From: an uncultured Muribaculaceae bacterium
GTDB taxonomy: Bacteria > Bacteroidota > Bacteroidia > Bacteroidales > Muribaculaceae
Reading direction: 5' to 3'
NCBI GenBank assembly: GCA_910589055.1
Contig: CAJURN010000002.1
Coordinates: forward strand, 62,909-126,908
Length of the DNA stretch: 64,000 nucleotides
Shown here: positions 33,297 to 42,017 of the stretch, piece after piece
How positions within the stretch are numbered: position 1 is the first letter of the stretch
Layout: each line of letters starts with the position of its first letter
The notes under the pieces: model-generated
The model's database searches: none
The model's input: only the letters and a program-made list of their open reading frames with translations
What the model was told of the DNA's origin: nothing
Translations under genes and position numbers: made by a program

Positions 33297-34571
33297 TTAT
33301 TCTTTGAAAAGATCGTCGAAAATAATGTTTGATGCTCCGATATGGGAGCGGATATAAGAGCCTGCGGCGTCGCCTGCGGCATGCAGGGCGTCGGGTTGGG
33401 ATTCGAAGCGTCCGGCAATGCGTTCGAAGTCGTCGCGTGATTCCACGCAGAATCCTCCGCCACATTCAATCAGGTCGGATGCTTCCTTGAATTTGCCGTG
33501 GCGTGGTCCGAAAACAACCGGAACACCATAAGCCGCGGCCTCGTTAATGTTGTGGATTCCGGCACCGAAGCCACCTCCGATATAGGCCACGTCGGCAAAA
33601 CGGTAGATGCTGCTCAGGAGTCCGAAGCAGTCGATGATGAGTATTCTCACGCCCTTGAGCGAGGTGAGATCGCCGGACTCGAAGATGCGGCGGTAGTCGG
33701 AAAAGAGCATGGCCTCGCCTGCCGGGAAGCGGCACACAAGGTCGGCGAGACGCCGGGCGTCAAATTCGTGTGGCGCTATGATGGCACGGCGGCGCTTGTC
33801 GGCGAGAAGGCGCGGAATGTATACATCCTCGTCGAGCGGCCAACTGCTGCCTACCACAAGCGTGAGGCTGCCGTCGGGAGCGTCGGAAGCGAAATTTTCG
33901 ATTTCGGGAAGCTCTTTATGAGCCTGAACCACGGTCCAGACGCGGTCGAAACGCGTGTCTCCGGCAACGGTCACGTTGGTTATGCCGATTCCGGCAAGCA
34001 GCTTGCGCGAGCGGTCGTCCTGGACGTATAGGCGGTCGAAGCACCGCAGCATCCGGCGGAAGGCCGCGCCCCAGGGGCGGAAGAATACCTGTGTCGGACG
34101 AAAAATGGCCGAAATTATGTATGTCGGGATGCCGCGGCGCTGAAGCTCGGTGAGGTAATTGCCCCAGAATTCGTATTTCACGAACACGGTCATGCGTGGC
34201 GCTGCCGCGTCAAGGAAGGCGCGCACGTTGGCGGGCGTGTCGAACGGCAGGTACACCACGGCCACGCGCGGGTCGTAGGAGTGGCGGACCTCATAGCCTG
34301 AAGGTGAGAAAAAGCTCACGAGAATCGACGTGCCGGGGCGTTCCTCGAGCAAGCGTTCGATGATAGGGCGTGCCTGCTCGAACTCTCCGAGCGAGGCCAC
34401 ATGAAACCACACATCAAAGCCTTCGGGAGCATGTGACTTCCGGAAGGCTTTGAGGCGGGAAAGTGTCTCACGTTGGCCGCTGAGCATACGGCTCACCTTA
34501 GGGTTGCGCCGTGATACCAGATGTGCCAGCGAGCGATATACGTGTATGCCGAAATTATACAGCGGGTTCAT
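33297..34571 (-). CDS. waaA: 3-deoxy-D-manno-octulosonic acid (Kdo) transferase
   Basis: Adds Kdo to lipid IVA in LPS core synthesis at the inner membrane. The start MNPLYNFGIHVYRSLAHLVS is the usual WaaA N-terminus with its membrane-anchoring helix; this Met at 34571 is chosen over one eight codons upstream, and both overlap the end of gltX. The glycosyltransferase N domain shows DVWFHVASLGEFEQARPIIE with the catalytic Glu, followed by KYEFWGNYLTEL. The C-terminal half shows VADVAYIGGGFGAGIHNINE-like (DVAYIGGGFG, NINEAAAYGVPVVFGPRH). 424 residues, a normal length. Confidence 0.94.
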   Translation of the reverse strand: MNPLYNFGIHVYRSLAHLVSRRNPKVSRMLSGQRETLSRLKAFRKSHAPEGFDVWFHVASLGEFEQARPIIERLLEERPGTSILVSFFSPSGYEVRHSYDPRVAVVYLPFDTPANVRAFLDAAAPRMTVFVKYEFWGNYLTELQRRGIPTYIISAIFRPTQVFFRPWGAAFRRMLRCFDRLYVQDDRSRKLLAGIGITNVTVAGDTRFDRVWTVVQAHKELPEIENFASDAPDGSLTLVVGSSWPLDEDVYIPRLLADKRRRAIIAPHEFDARRLADLVCRFPAGEAMLFSDYRRIFESGDLTSLKGVRILIIDCFGLLSSIYRFADVAYIGGGFGAGIHNINEAAAYGVPVVFGPRHGKFKEASDLIECGGGFCVESRDDFERIAGRFESQPDALHAAGDAAGSYIRSHIGASNIIFDDLFKE

Positions 34572-36099
34572 CGGCAGGATGGATGCGTTCGACACCGGTA
34601 AGGATACGGCGCACGGTCTCTTCCTTGCCCATAAGCTCGGTTATGTCGAACATGTGCGGACCCTTGCACTCGCCCACTACTGTGAGGCGGAAGGCGTTCA
34701 TGACATTGCCCATGTGGTAGCCGTTGCTTGTAATCCAGTCCATCACCACGGGTTCAACGACCGAGCCGGTGAAGTCGGGTTGAGCCTTCAGAAGCTCAAC
34801 CAGCTCACCCATGATGCGGGGGGTGTCGGCGCTCCAGCGTTTTTTCACAGCCTTGGCATCGTAGCTTTCGGGTGCGGTGAAGAAGAAACGAGCCTGTTCC
34901 CAAAGGTCTTTCACGAAGTTGATGCGGCCTTTCACCATGCCTACGGCACGGGTGATGTATTCGTCGCCGAAGTTGTCGGGATTGATACCGTTTTCGATAA
35001 GCACGGGTTTGAAAAGTTCGGCGAGCTGTTCGTCGGGAAGCTGCTGGAGATAAGTGTGGTTGAACCACTTGCCCTTCTCGTAGGCGAACTTGGCGCCGGA
35101 GCGTGAGCAGTGCTCGAAGGAGAATTTCTCGATGAGTTCGTCCATCGACATCACTTCTGTGTCGTCGCCGGGGTTCCAGCCGAGCAGGGCGAGGAAGTTA
35201 ACGACAGCCTCGGGGAGGTAGCCGCTCTCGCGGTAGCCGGCGGAGATTGCTCCGGTGGCGGGGTCTTTCCATTCGAGCAGGAATACGGGGAATCCGAGAC
35301 GGTCGCCGTCGCGCTTGCTGAGCTTACCCTTTCCGTCGGGCTTGAGAAGCAGCGGCAGGTGCACGAAGTCGGGCTGAGTGTCGCTCCATCCGAAAGCCTC
35401 GTAGAGCAGCACATGCAGAGGTGCCGAAGGAAGCCATTCCTCGCCGCGGATCACGTGGGTGATTTTCATCAGGTGGTCGTCCACGATGTTGGCAAGGTGG
35501 TAGGTGGGCAGGTCGTCGGCGCTCTTGTAGAGTACCTTGTCGTCAAGGATGTCGCTCTTGATTGTGACTTTACCGCGGATAAGGTCGTTGACTTCTACGT
35601 CACGTCCGGGTTCCACGAGGAAGCGCACAACGTACTTCTCGCCTGCGTCGATGAGGCGCTTTACCTCGTCGGCGGGGAGGGTGAGGGAGTTGCGCATGCG
35701 GCCGCGTGTCGAGGCGTCGTACTGGAAGTTGGGGATTTCGGAGCGGCAGGCCTCGAGTTCCTCGGGGGTGTCGAAGGCGATATATGCCTTTCCGGCATCG
35801 AGGAGCTTGCCGACGTATTCGCGGTAGATGTCGCGGCGTTCGCTCTGCTTGTAGGAGCCGTAGGGGCCTCCTTCACGCACACCTTCGTCAAATTTGATTC
35901 CAATCCAGGCCAGGGCCTCGTTGATGTAGTCCTCGGCTCCGGGCACAAAGCGCTGGGAGTCGGTGTCTTCGATGCGGAGAATCATCTTGCCGCCGTGCTG
36001 GCGGGCGAAAAGGTAGTTGTAAAGTGCCGTGCGGACGCCACCGATGTGGAGCGGTCCTGTGGGCGACGGGGCGAAACGTACTCTTACTTCGCGGTTCAT
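34555..36099 (-). CDS. gltX: Glutamyl-tRNA synthetase
   Basis: Charges tRNA-Glu. The 514-residue product has the class I signature HIGG at 18-21 (RFAPSPTGPLHIGGVRTA), the KMSKS-type loop as GKLSKRDGDRLGFPV and the C-terminal anticodon-binding helical domains. It overlaps the following waaA gene by 17 bp, and the upstream ligase gene ends 32 bp before it. Confidence 0.97.
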   Translation of the reverse strand: MNREVRVRFAPSPTGPLHIGGVRTALYNYLFARQHGGKMILRIEDTDSQRFVPGAEDYINEALAWIGIKFDEGVREGGPYGSYKQSERRDIYREYVGKLLDAGKAYIAFDTPEELEACRSEIPNFQYDASTRGRMRNSLTLPADEVKRLIDAGEKYVVRFLVEPGRDVEVNDLIRGKVTIKSDILDDKVLYKSADDLPTYHLANIVDDHLMKITHVIRGEEWLPSAPLHVLLYEAFGWSDTQPDFVHLPLLLKPDGKGKLSKRDGDRLGFPVFLLEWKDPATGAISAGYRESGYLPEAVVNFLALLGWNPGDDTEVMSMDELIEKFSFEHCSRSGAKFAYEKGKWFNHTYLQQLPDEQLAELFKPVLIENGINPDNFGDEYITRAVGMVKGRINFVKDLWEQARFFFTAPESYDAKAVKKRWSADTPRIMGELVELLKAQPDFTGSVVEPVVMDWITSNGYHMGNVMNAFRLTVVGECKGPHMFDITELMGKEETVRRILTGVERIHPADEPAV

Positions 36100-36131
36100 A
36101 TTCTTTCGGATATTAGGTATTTGCTATTATA

Positions 36132-37865
36132 TTAATGATATAGGAAGCGACGGATTGAGCGCTTGGGCGTTTTCTCGAATTCTTCGGGCACAAGCTCTAT
36201 GGCCTCGACCTGTTCGTAGGGCGCCACGAGCTTGTTGAGTTCCACGCGGTTCGATTCCATTGCCTTTGCGAGAGCCTCGGCGTCAAGCCCGGCCTCGGCC
36301 ACGGAATCCTGTTCGGGGAATACGAGTGCCACGAGATGCCCTCCGCGGTCAACGACAAGACATTCGTTGACGTATGGCATATTGCTCAGCTTAGCCTCAA
36401 TTTCCTCGGGGTAGATGTTCTGTCCGTTGGCGCTCAGAATCATTGTCTTGTAGCGCCCGCGGATAAATATTGTGCGGTGGTCGGGGTTGCCGAGGCGTCC
36501 CATGTCGCCGGTGTGCAGCCAGCCGTCTTCCTCCAGCACTGCCAGGGTGGCGTCGGGATTCTTGTAATATCCCTTCATCACATTGAGTCCGCGCACGAGA
36601 ATCTCTCCCTGCGAACTTCCGTCGGGCATCTTGGGCAGTGTGTCATCGGCCTGTATGCGTGCTGTCATGATGTTGTTGAGCACGCGGCCGGCCGAACCCG
36701 GCACGAAGCGGCGCCAAGGGGTGTAGCTGATGAGCGGTCCACATTCGGTCATGCCGTAGCCCACGGTGAAGGGGAATTTGATTTTGTACAGGAATTCCTC
36801 GACCTCGGGGTTAAGGGGTGCGCCACCGACAATCACTTCCTCGAAAGCACCGCCGAAAGCCTCCACGAGTTTGGAGCGTATAAGGCTGTAAACGGCCTTG
36901 TCGAGCATGGGCACGGCAAGTACCCAGCGCATCGAGGGCTTGGTTATCATGGGCACAATCATCTTGCGGTAGATTTTCTCCAGAATCAGAGGAACGCAGA
37001 TGATGAGCGACGGGCGCACCTGGCCGAGCGCCTTCACGAGAAGCTGAGGTGTGGGGAGTTTGCCGAAAAGAGTAACGTGCGAGCCAACCGAAAGCGGCAC
37101 GAGCATGTCGAACGCGCATCCGTAGGCGTGGGCCAGCGGAAGGAATGAGAGCGCGCGGGAGCCTTGATAGTGCAGGCGCGAGCGGATTCCGAACACGACG
37201 TTGCCACGCAGGTTGTCAAGCGACAGCATCACGCCCTTTGAGAATCCGGTGGTGCCGGAGGTATAGTTGATGATGGCTGTCTCGCTGCCGGGGATTTCCG
37301 GATAGCGGATGTCGGAAGGCTTGAAGCCTTCGGGATAGCGGCTCCAGAAGCGGCGGGTGAGACTCTTGACGAGAGATGCGTAGGATGTGCTGCGGCGTGA
37401 GCCGGGAACGCTTCCGCGCTCGCACACGACCTTACGAGTGTCAATCGAGACCACGCAACGGATTTCCGGCAGATGCTCGAAATCAAGATGAGCCATCACC
37501 GAATCCGAAGCGAAAAGCATCACGGCATCGCTGTGGTTGATGATGTTCTCGGCATCGGCAGGATTGAAGTCCTGGAGTATAGGCACAATCACGGCTCCAT
37601 AAGTCACGGCACCCATAAAGGTAATTACCCATGTAGGGGTGTTCTTGCCGAGCAGGGCAATCTTGTCGCCTTTGTGCACGCCTGCAAGTTCGAAAAAGAG
37701 GTGCAGACGGGCTATGCGCTGCGCCATTTCGCCGTAGGTGAGTGTTTTCCCGCTGATATAGTCGGTAAGAGCCGGAAGCGAGAAGTGGTCGGCGAATGAC
37801 TGGGCGTAGATAGCCAGCAGGTCGTTGTATGGAGCTTGGGCGTATTCGCCCTCGAAATTATACAT
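36132..37865 (-). CDS. Long-chain acyl-CoA ligase-like AMP-binding protein
   Basis: A 577-residue ANL-superfamily enzyme that activates a carboxylate, probably a fatty acid, to acyl-AMP and acyl-CoA. The P-loop is INYTSGTTGFSKGVML; further motifs are YGMTECGPLISYTPW, GWLHTGDMGRLGNPD and the hinge-linked C-terminal domain with ILSANGQNIYPEEIEAKLSN, while the final part (VAPYEQVEAIELVPEEFEKT) includes TPKRSIRRFL with the catalytic Lys. Substrate is unknown. It lies between adk and gltX on one probable transcript, possibly serving membrane lipid turnover. Confidence 0.88.
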   Translation of the reverse strand: MYNFEGEYAQAPYNDLLAIYAQSFADHFSLPALTDYISGKTLTYGEMAQRIARLHLFFELAGVHKGDKIALLGKNTPTWVITFMGAVTYGAVIVPILQDFNPADAENIINHSDAVMLFASDSVMAHLDFEHLPEIRCVVSIDTRKVVCERGSVPGSRRSTSYASLVKSLTRRFWSRYPEGFKPSDIRYPEIPGSETAIINYTSGTTGFSKGVMLSLDNLRGNVVFGIRSRLHYQGSRALSFLPLAHAYGCAFDMLVPLSVGSHVTLFGKLPTPQLLVKALGQVRPSLIICVPLILEKIYRKMIVPMITKPSMRWVLAVPMLDKAVYSLIRSKLVEAFGGAFEEVIVGGAPLNPEVEEFLYKIKFPFTVGYGMTECGPLISYTPWRRFVPGSAGRVLNNIMTARIQADDTLPKMPDGSSQGEILVRGLNVMKGYYKNPDATLAVLEEDGWLHTGDMGRLGNPDHRTIFIRGRYKTMILSANGQNIYPEEIEAKLSNMPYVNECLVVDRGGHLVALVFPEQDSVAEAGLDAEALAKAMESNRVELNKLVAPYEQVEAIELVPEEFEKTPKRSIRRFLYH

Positions 37866-37903
37866 ATACTGTTGTTTTTTAGAGGAGAAAAAGGTGATGG
37901 CGC

Positions 37904-38485
37904 TTACATGCGGGCCTTGTCGAGCGATGCGCGTATGTCGGCGAAGATTCGGTCGAGGTCGCCGTTGCCGTCAATGGCATGGTACTGGCCTTTGCCGGTG
38001 TAGTAGTCGCGCAGGGGAGCGGTGCTCTTGTGGTACACGTCGAGACGCTTCTTGATGGTTTCGGGATTGTCGTCGGCACGTCCCGAATCCTTTCCGCGGA
38101 GAATCATGCGGCGCACGAGTTCTTCCTCGTCAACTTCAAGGCCTACTACGGCATGCACCTTGGTGTTGTGGCGCTCGAGAAGTTCTGAAAGTGCCTCGGC
38201 CTGGGGAATCGTGCGGGGGAAACCGTCGAAAATCACGCCTTCCTTGATTTCTTCGGGATGCTCCTCAAGGTAGTGGGCAAGCACCCGTATCATAAGCTCG
38301 TCGGGGATGAGCTGACCTTTGGAAATATAGCTGTCGGCGATTTTGCCGAGTTCGGTTCCGCGTGCGATGTGGTCGCGGAGGACTTCCCCGGTGGAAATAT
38401 GGTGAAGTCCGTACTCCTTTATGATGCGCTCGCTCTGCGTACCTTTACCGCTTCCGGGCGCACCGAAAATCACGATGTTAAACAT
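37904..38485 (-). CDS. adk: Adenylate kinase
   Basis: Interconverts AMP, ADP and ATP. The 193-residue short form has the P-loop MFNIVIFGAPGSGKGTQSER, the AMP-binding signature VIFDGFPRTIPQAEAL and the RADDNPETIKKRL lid flank without a zinc finger. In many Bacteroidales it follows hpt, as here (63 bp after it). Confidence 0.97.
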   Translation of the reverse strand: MFNIVIFGAPGSGKGTQSERIIKEYGLHHISTGEVLRDHIARGTELGKIADSYISKGQLIPDELMIRVLAHYLEEHPEEIKEGVIFDGFPRTIPQAEALSELLERHNTKVHAVVGLEVDEEELVRRMILRGKDSGRADDNPETIKKRLDVYHKSTAPLRDYYTGKGQYHAIDGNGDLDRIFADIRASLDKARM

Positions 38486-38548
38486 TCTTTTGTACTATCG
38501 GTGTATTGATTGGAAAACCGTCGGGACGCGTGGCAGTCCCGGCATGTG

Positions 38549-39091
38549 TCAATCCTCCTTGAGGATGTAGATGTCGTTGAGATTGCGGGCAAGGCCGTTG
38601 AGGTCGAGTCCGAAGCCGATGATGAATTTGGTGGGGATTTCAAAGCCTACGTAGTCAGGCTTTACAGGGCGCACCAGCGCGTCGGGCTTGAACAGAAGTG
38701 TGGCAACCTTGATTTCGGCGGGCTGCTTTTCCTGAAGGTCGGCTATGAGGCGGTGGATGGTGTTGCCGGTGTCCACGATGTCCTCCACGATGATGACGGT
38801 GCGGTCCTTGATGTCGGTGTTCAGCCCGAGGGTCTGCTTCACGACACCTGTCGAGCCTGTTCCTTCGTAGCTCTGGAGGCGGATGAAGCCGATTTCGGCG
38901 TCAATGCCTTCGCAGGCGCGGAAAAGGTCGCTGGCAAAAGGAAATGCCCCGTTCAGCACACACAGAAACAGGGGCATTTTGCCGGCGCAGTCGCGCATTA
39001 TGTCCTTGCCCAGTTCTTGAATACGGGCATCAATGGATTCTCTTGAGATATAGGGCTCGAACGTCAGGCCCTCGTAAGTCACTTGTTTCAT
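38549..39091 (-). CDS. hpt: Hypoxanthine phosphoribosyltransferase
   Basis: Purine salvage enzyme that makes IMP or GMP from the base and PRPP. The Met at 39091 gives 180 residues (MKQVTYEGLTFEPYISRESI); the longer frame would overlap the promoter. The PRPP motif is VIIVEDIVDTGNTIHRL, with the flexible-loop SYEGTGSTG before it and the KPDYVGFEIPTKFIIGFGLD end. First gene of a six-gene minus-strand run that continues to the ArgC-like gene. Confidence 0.95.
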   Translation of the reverse strand: MKQVTYEGLTFEPYISRESIDARIQELGKDIMRDCAGKMPLFLCVLNGAFPFASDLFRACEGIDAEIGFIRLQSYEGTGSTGVVKQTLGLNTDIKDRTVIIVEDIVDTGNTIHRLIADLQEKQPAEIKVATLLFKPDALVRPVKPDYVGFEIPTKFIIGFGLDLNGLARNLNDIYILKED

Positions 39092-39123
39092 CCTTGAGGT
39101 GTAATGATAAGGAAATATTTTCG

Positions 39124-39157
39124 CAAAGTTAATACTTTTTTCCCAACCCACCCAAAA
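39124..39157 (-). promoter_or_regulatory. Promoter of the hpt-adk operon
   Basis: TTTTG, about 21 bp, TAACTTTG on the minus strand, 33 bp before the hpt start. Confidence 0.7.
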
Positions 39158-39326
39158 TTTTTTAGTACTGATGGAATTTATCCGGCAAGTGTTCGGGCTG
39201 CGGATGTTGCAGAACGTAGGCTTGTGTTATCTTAGGAGATGGATAATTTCGCGTCCGGAGGGCGCCTATAACAGCGTAAACATCCTAATCCTATGAGGAT
39301 TAAGTGATATATATTTTAAATTATAA
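39158..39326. other. Intergenic DNA between hpt and the recombinase
   Basis: Holds a short hairpin AATCC-tatga-GGATT near 39286-39300 and AT-rich DNA up to a TACTTTTG box (39327-39334). I see no tRNA remnant and no convincing attachment core. Confidence 0.5.
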
Positions 39327-39336
39327 TACTTTTGTA

Positions 39337-40263
39337 ATGGAATCAACAGTTACTTTCGCCATGCTGGCGGAGAAATGGATGGCGGCGAAGCGACGTGTGG
39401 TTAAGCAGAGCACGTTTTGCGCATATAGTCTTATCGTATGTACTCATCTGCGGCCTGTGTTCGGCACTCATGTGACGATAAAGGAGATTGAAGTTCAGGA
39501 GTTTGTGCTCGGAAAACTCGCTTCGGGTCTCGGGCGAAAGACGGTGAAGGATATTCTTGCTGTGCTGAAAACAATAGTGCGCTTCGGCGCCAAGTACTAT
39601 GGCTTTCCCGGTGGCGACTGGGAAGTCGTTTTTCCAACGGATACGTCTTCACGGCCCTTGCCGGTGCTGAGTGTCGACAGCCACCGTAAGTTGCTCCGGC
39701 ACTTGCTCGGATGTCCCTCGCCTCAGAATATAGGTGTGCTGCTCGCGCTGTGCACCGGAATGAGAATAGGGGAGGTGTGCGCACTCCGCTGGAGCGATGT
39801 TGATATGGTACACCGCACTATCACCGTTCATCATACTGTCGGCCGGATTTATGACGTGGAGAGCAGGCGCACGAGCCGTGTGCTCGGCACGCCAAAGACG
39901 AAAACATCCAACCGTGAGATTCCGGTCGGGCGCGAACTGTATGCGGCGCTGAGAACGGTGCGTAATCCGGAGGGAAAGGATGCGTTTGTGGTCGGGGGCG
40001 GTTCTGTCGCTAAAGAGCCGAGGACCTACCGTGATTATTACGGGCGCCTGCTCGATCGCCTCGGGCTTCCGCGCATGGTGTTCCATGGCTTGAGGCACAC
40101 TTTCGCGACAAGGTGTATCGAAAGCGGATGCGACTACAAGACGGTGAGTGTGATTCTCGGGCACTCGAATGTTGCCACGACAATGAACCTCTATGTCCAT
40201 CCCAACCGCGACCAGAAAAAGCGTTGTGTCGAACGTCTCTCAAAATTCATCGGAGAGCTGTAA
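39337..40263 (+). CDS. Tyrosine recombinase, isolated integrase or invertase
   Basis: Site-specific recombinase of 308 residues when started at 39337. An N-terminal core-binding domain (about 1-100) precedes the catalytic domain, which has all active-site residues: Arg143 (GMRIGEV), Lys187 or Lys189 (TPKTKT), His250-x-x-Arg253 (FHGLRHTFATRC), His276 (VILGHSN) and the nucleophile Tyr286 (NLYVHP). There are no other phage, plasmid or transposon genes around it. A TACTTTTG box ends only 2 bp before this ATG, so either the box is chance or translation begins at the Met at 39361. It faces a duplicated promoter downstream, which makes an invertase role conceivable. Confidence 0.85.
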   Translation: MESTVTFAMLAEKWMAAKRRVVKQSTFCAYSLIVCTHLRPVFGTHVTIKEIEVQEFVLGKLASGLGRKTVKDILAVLKTIVRFGAKYYGFPGGDWEVVFPTDTSSRPLPVLSVDSHRKLLRHLLGCPSPQNIGVLLALCTGMRIGEVCALRWSDVDMVHRTITVHHTVGRIYDVESRRTSRVLGTPKTKTSNREIPVGRELYAALRTVRNPEGKDAFVVGGGSVAKEPRTYRDYYGRLLDRLGLPRMVFHGLRHTFATRCIESGCDYKTVSVILGHSNVATTMNLYVHPNRDQKKRCVERLSKFIGEL

Positions 40264-40297
40264 ACCCCGCTGAAATGGCGCCTGATGATAAAATAAA

Positions 40298-40329
40298 TTT
40301 TGCTTTGCCCTCGCTTATTCGTACCTTTG
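40298..40329 (+). promoter_or_regulatory. Upstream copy of the duplicated promoter
   Basis: TTTTG, exactly 19 bp, TACCTTTG: a consensus match. Confidence 0.75.
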
Positions 40330-40373
40330 GCCTGATTGCCTTAGGTACTCACGCTCGGCAAAGCTAAAATAAA

Positions 40374-40405
40374 TTTTGCTTTGCCCTCGCTTATTCGTAC
40401 CTTTG
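40374..40405 (+). promoter_or_regulatory. Downstream copy of the duplicated promoter
   Basis: TTTTG, exactly 19 bp, TACCTTTG, ending 34 bp before the DUF4199 start. It is the more likely working promoter of the six-gene operon that follows. Confidence 0.8.
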
Positions 40406-40439
40406 TCATTCGAAAGTTATTAATACTGTTTAAGCACGC

Positions 40440-41033
40440 ATGAATCCGGTACCTCCTGCCCCAAAAACGATTTTCCAACGCGCAGCCAACGATGGCCTTG
40501 TCATCGGCACTCTGCTTACGGCCTTTTGGGTGATGCCGAATCTGTCGGTTTCGCCGGAATGGTCGGTGCTTCTTGTGCTCGGTACTTTCCTGTCGTTGGC
40601 TTTTCTGCTCATTTATCCCTACCGGGCATTGCGCAACGGATATGCCAAAGACGGATTCGGAAGCCGATTTTCCGACCTTTGGTCGCAGGGCATAGCCGCC
40701 TTTGCACTCGGCGGATTACTCCACGCCCTGGCCGTGTATATTGCTCTGCGCTTTGTCGCTCCCGATTTCATTATCTCTCGTCTGGATATGGCTATTGACA
40801 TATTCAACAGTTCTTCCGATCCGGCATTTGCCGAATGGGCTGAGATTCTTGGCAAGATGAAGACCTCGGGAATGATGCCTACCGCCGCCGAAATCAGTGC
40901 GGAAATGATTACCCTCGATATTTTTTTCGGTAGCTGCCTTTCGCTGTTGTCGTCGGCAGCCGTAAAAATAATTTATTCCTCTCCGGAACGCCGCCGACGC
41001 CTGTCGGAAAAGATGTCGCCGGATGCAACTTGA
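40440..41033 (+). CDS. DUF4199-family membrane protein
   Basis: A 197-residue integral membrane protein with about four hydrophobic segments (near 18-36, 42-60, 82-105 and 155-175) and a central amphipathic stretch (RLDMAIDIFNSSSD). It matches the DUF4199 family, which in Bacteroidales regularly precedes a GT2 glycosyltransferase, exactly as here (7-bp gap). Function is unknown; a role with the glycosyltransferase at the inner membrane is inference. Confidence 0.75.
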   Translation: MNPVPPAPKTIFQRAANDGLVIGTLLTAFWVMPNLSVSPEWSVLLVLGTFLSLAFLLIYPYRALRNGYAKDGFGSRFSDLWSQGIAAFALGGLLHALAVYIALRFVAPDFIISRLDMAIDIFNSSSDPAFAEWAEILGKMKTSGMMPTAAEISAEMITLDIFFGSCLSLLSSAAVKIIYSSPERRRRLSEKMSPDAT

Positions 41034-41039
41034 TAGAAA

Positions 41040-41993
41040 ATGGACATTTCTGTTGTTATACCATTATATAATGAGGCCGAGTCGCTTCCCGAGCTGGAAG
41101 AGTGGATTGCCGGAGTGATGAAAAAGAATGGGTTCTCGTATGAGATTCTTTTCATCAACGACGGTTCTACCGACGATTCCTGGAATGTGATACGTTCGCT
41201 CCGCGATGCGCGCCCTGATACTGTACACGGTGTTTCATTCCGCCGCAACTATGGCAAGTCTCCGGCTCTGAACACCGGCTTCGCCCTCGCAAAGGGTGAT
41301 GTGGTGATTACCATGGACGCCGACCTCCAGGACAGTCCGGATGAAATTCCGGAGCTGTACCGCATGATTATGGAGGATGGCTACGACCTCGTGTCGGGTT
41401 ATAAGAAAAAACGCTACGACCCTCTGTCGAAGACAATCCCGACCAAACTTTTCAATGCCACGGCACGTAAAGTGAGCGGAATCCATAATCTTCACGACTT
41501 CAACTGCGGCCTTAAAGCCTACCGCAACAAGGTTGTGAAGCATATCGAGGTCTACGGCGACATGCACCGCTATATCCCTTATCTTGCCAAACTCGCCGGA
41601 TTCCACAAGATTGGCGAGAAAGTTGTGCACCATCAGGCTCGCAAGTACGGCAAGACGAAGTTCGGGTTCGACCGTTTCGTCAACGGCTATCTCGATCTGC
41701 TCACGTTGTGGTTTACGGGCACTTTCGGCAAGAAGCCAATGCACCTGTTCGGCCTTGTGGGCAGTCTGATGTTCTTTCTCGGTTTCATCGCCGCGGCTGC
41801 CGTGGGCGCCATGAAGCTTTACCACATGTATGCCGGACAGCCCTACACACTTGTTACGAATTCCCCCTACTTCTTCATTGCTCTCACGACCATGATTCTC
41901 GGATGCCAGATGTTCCTGGCCGGATTCATCGGCGAACTGGTTGTGCGCAACTCCGCCAAGCGCAACGATTATGAGATTGAAGAAACTCTCTGA
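41040..41993 (+). CDS. GT2 polyprenyl-phosphate glycosyltransferase (DPM1/GtrB-like)
   Basis: Transfers a sugar, often glucose or mannose, from a nucleotide donor to undecaprenyl phosphate. The 317-residue protein has a GT-A fold start (MDISVVIPLYNEAESLPELE), donor-binding INDGSTDDSW, the DADLQDSPDEIP metal motif, and two C-terminal membrane helices (about 232-258 and 270-300) as in GtrB/ArnC-type enzymes. The product and the acceptor glycan are unknown. Confidence 0.9.
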   Translation: MDISVVIPLYNEAESLPELEEWIAGVMKKNGFSYEILFINDGSTDDSWNVIRSLRDARPDTVHGVSFRRNYGKSPALNTGFALAKGDVVITMDADLQDSPDEIPELYRMIMEDGYDLVSGYKKKRYDPLSKTIPTKLFNATARKVSGIHNLHDFNCGLKAYRNKVVKHIEVYGDMHRYIPYLAKLAGFHKIGEKVVHHQARKYGKTKFGFDRFVNGYLDLLTLWFTGTFGKKPMHLFGLVGSLMFFLGFIAAAAVGAMKLYHMYAGQPYTLVTNSPYFFIALTTMILGCQMFLAGFIGELVVRNSAKRNDYEIEETL

Positions 41994-42017
41994 TAACCCC
42001 AAAAATATTTCCAGCAT

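Larger units (their letters stand above)
40289..40405 (+). repeat. R-L-R promoter repeat: 41-bp direct repeat with an inverted copy between
   Basis: An identical 41-bp segment occurs at 40289-40329 and 40365-40405. Between them, 40344-40370 carries an imperfect inverted copy of its core: GGTACTCACGCTCGGCAAAGC faces GCTTTGCCCTCGCTTATTCG. Each direct copy is a complete promoter pointing to the right. I recall similar GCTTTGCCCTCGCTTA stretches as dispersed promoter-bearing repeats in other Bacteroidales. Confidence 0.9.

Noticed and set aside
40289..40405. attL/attR pair of an integrated element
   Set aside because: The two direct copies are only 76 bp apart, both lie on one side of the recombinase gene and carry promoters; no element lies between them. 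Kept only as an inversion or duplication candidate.
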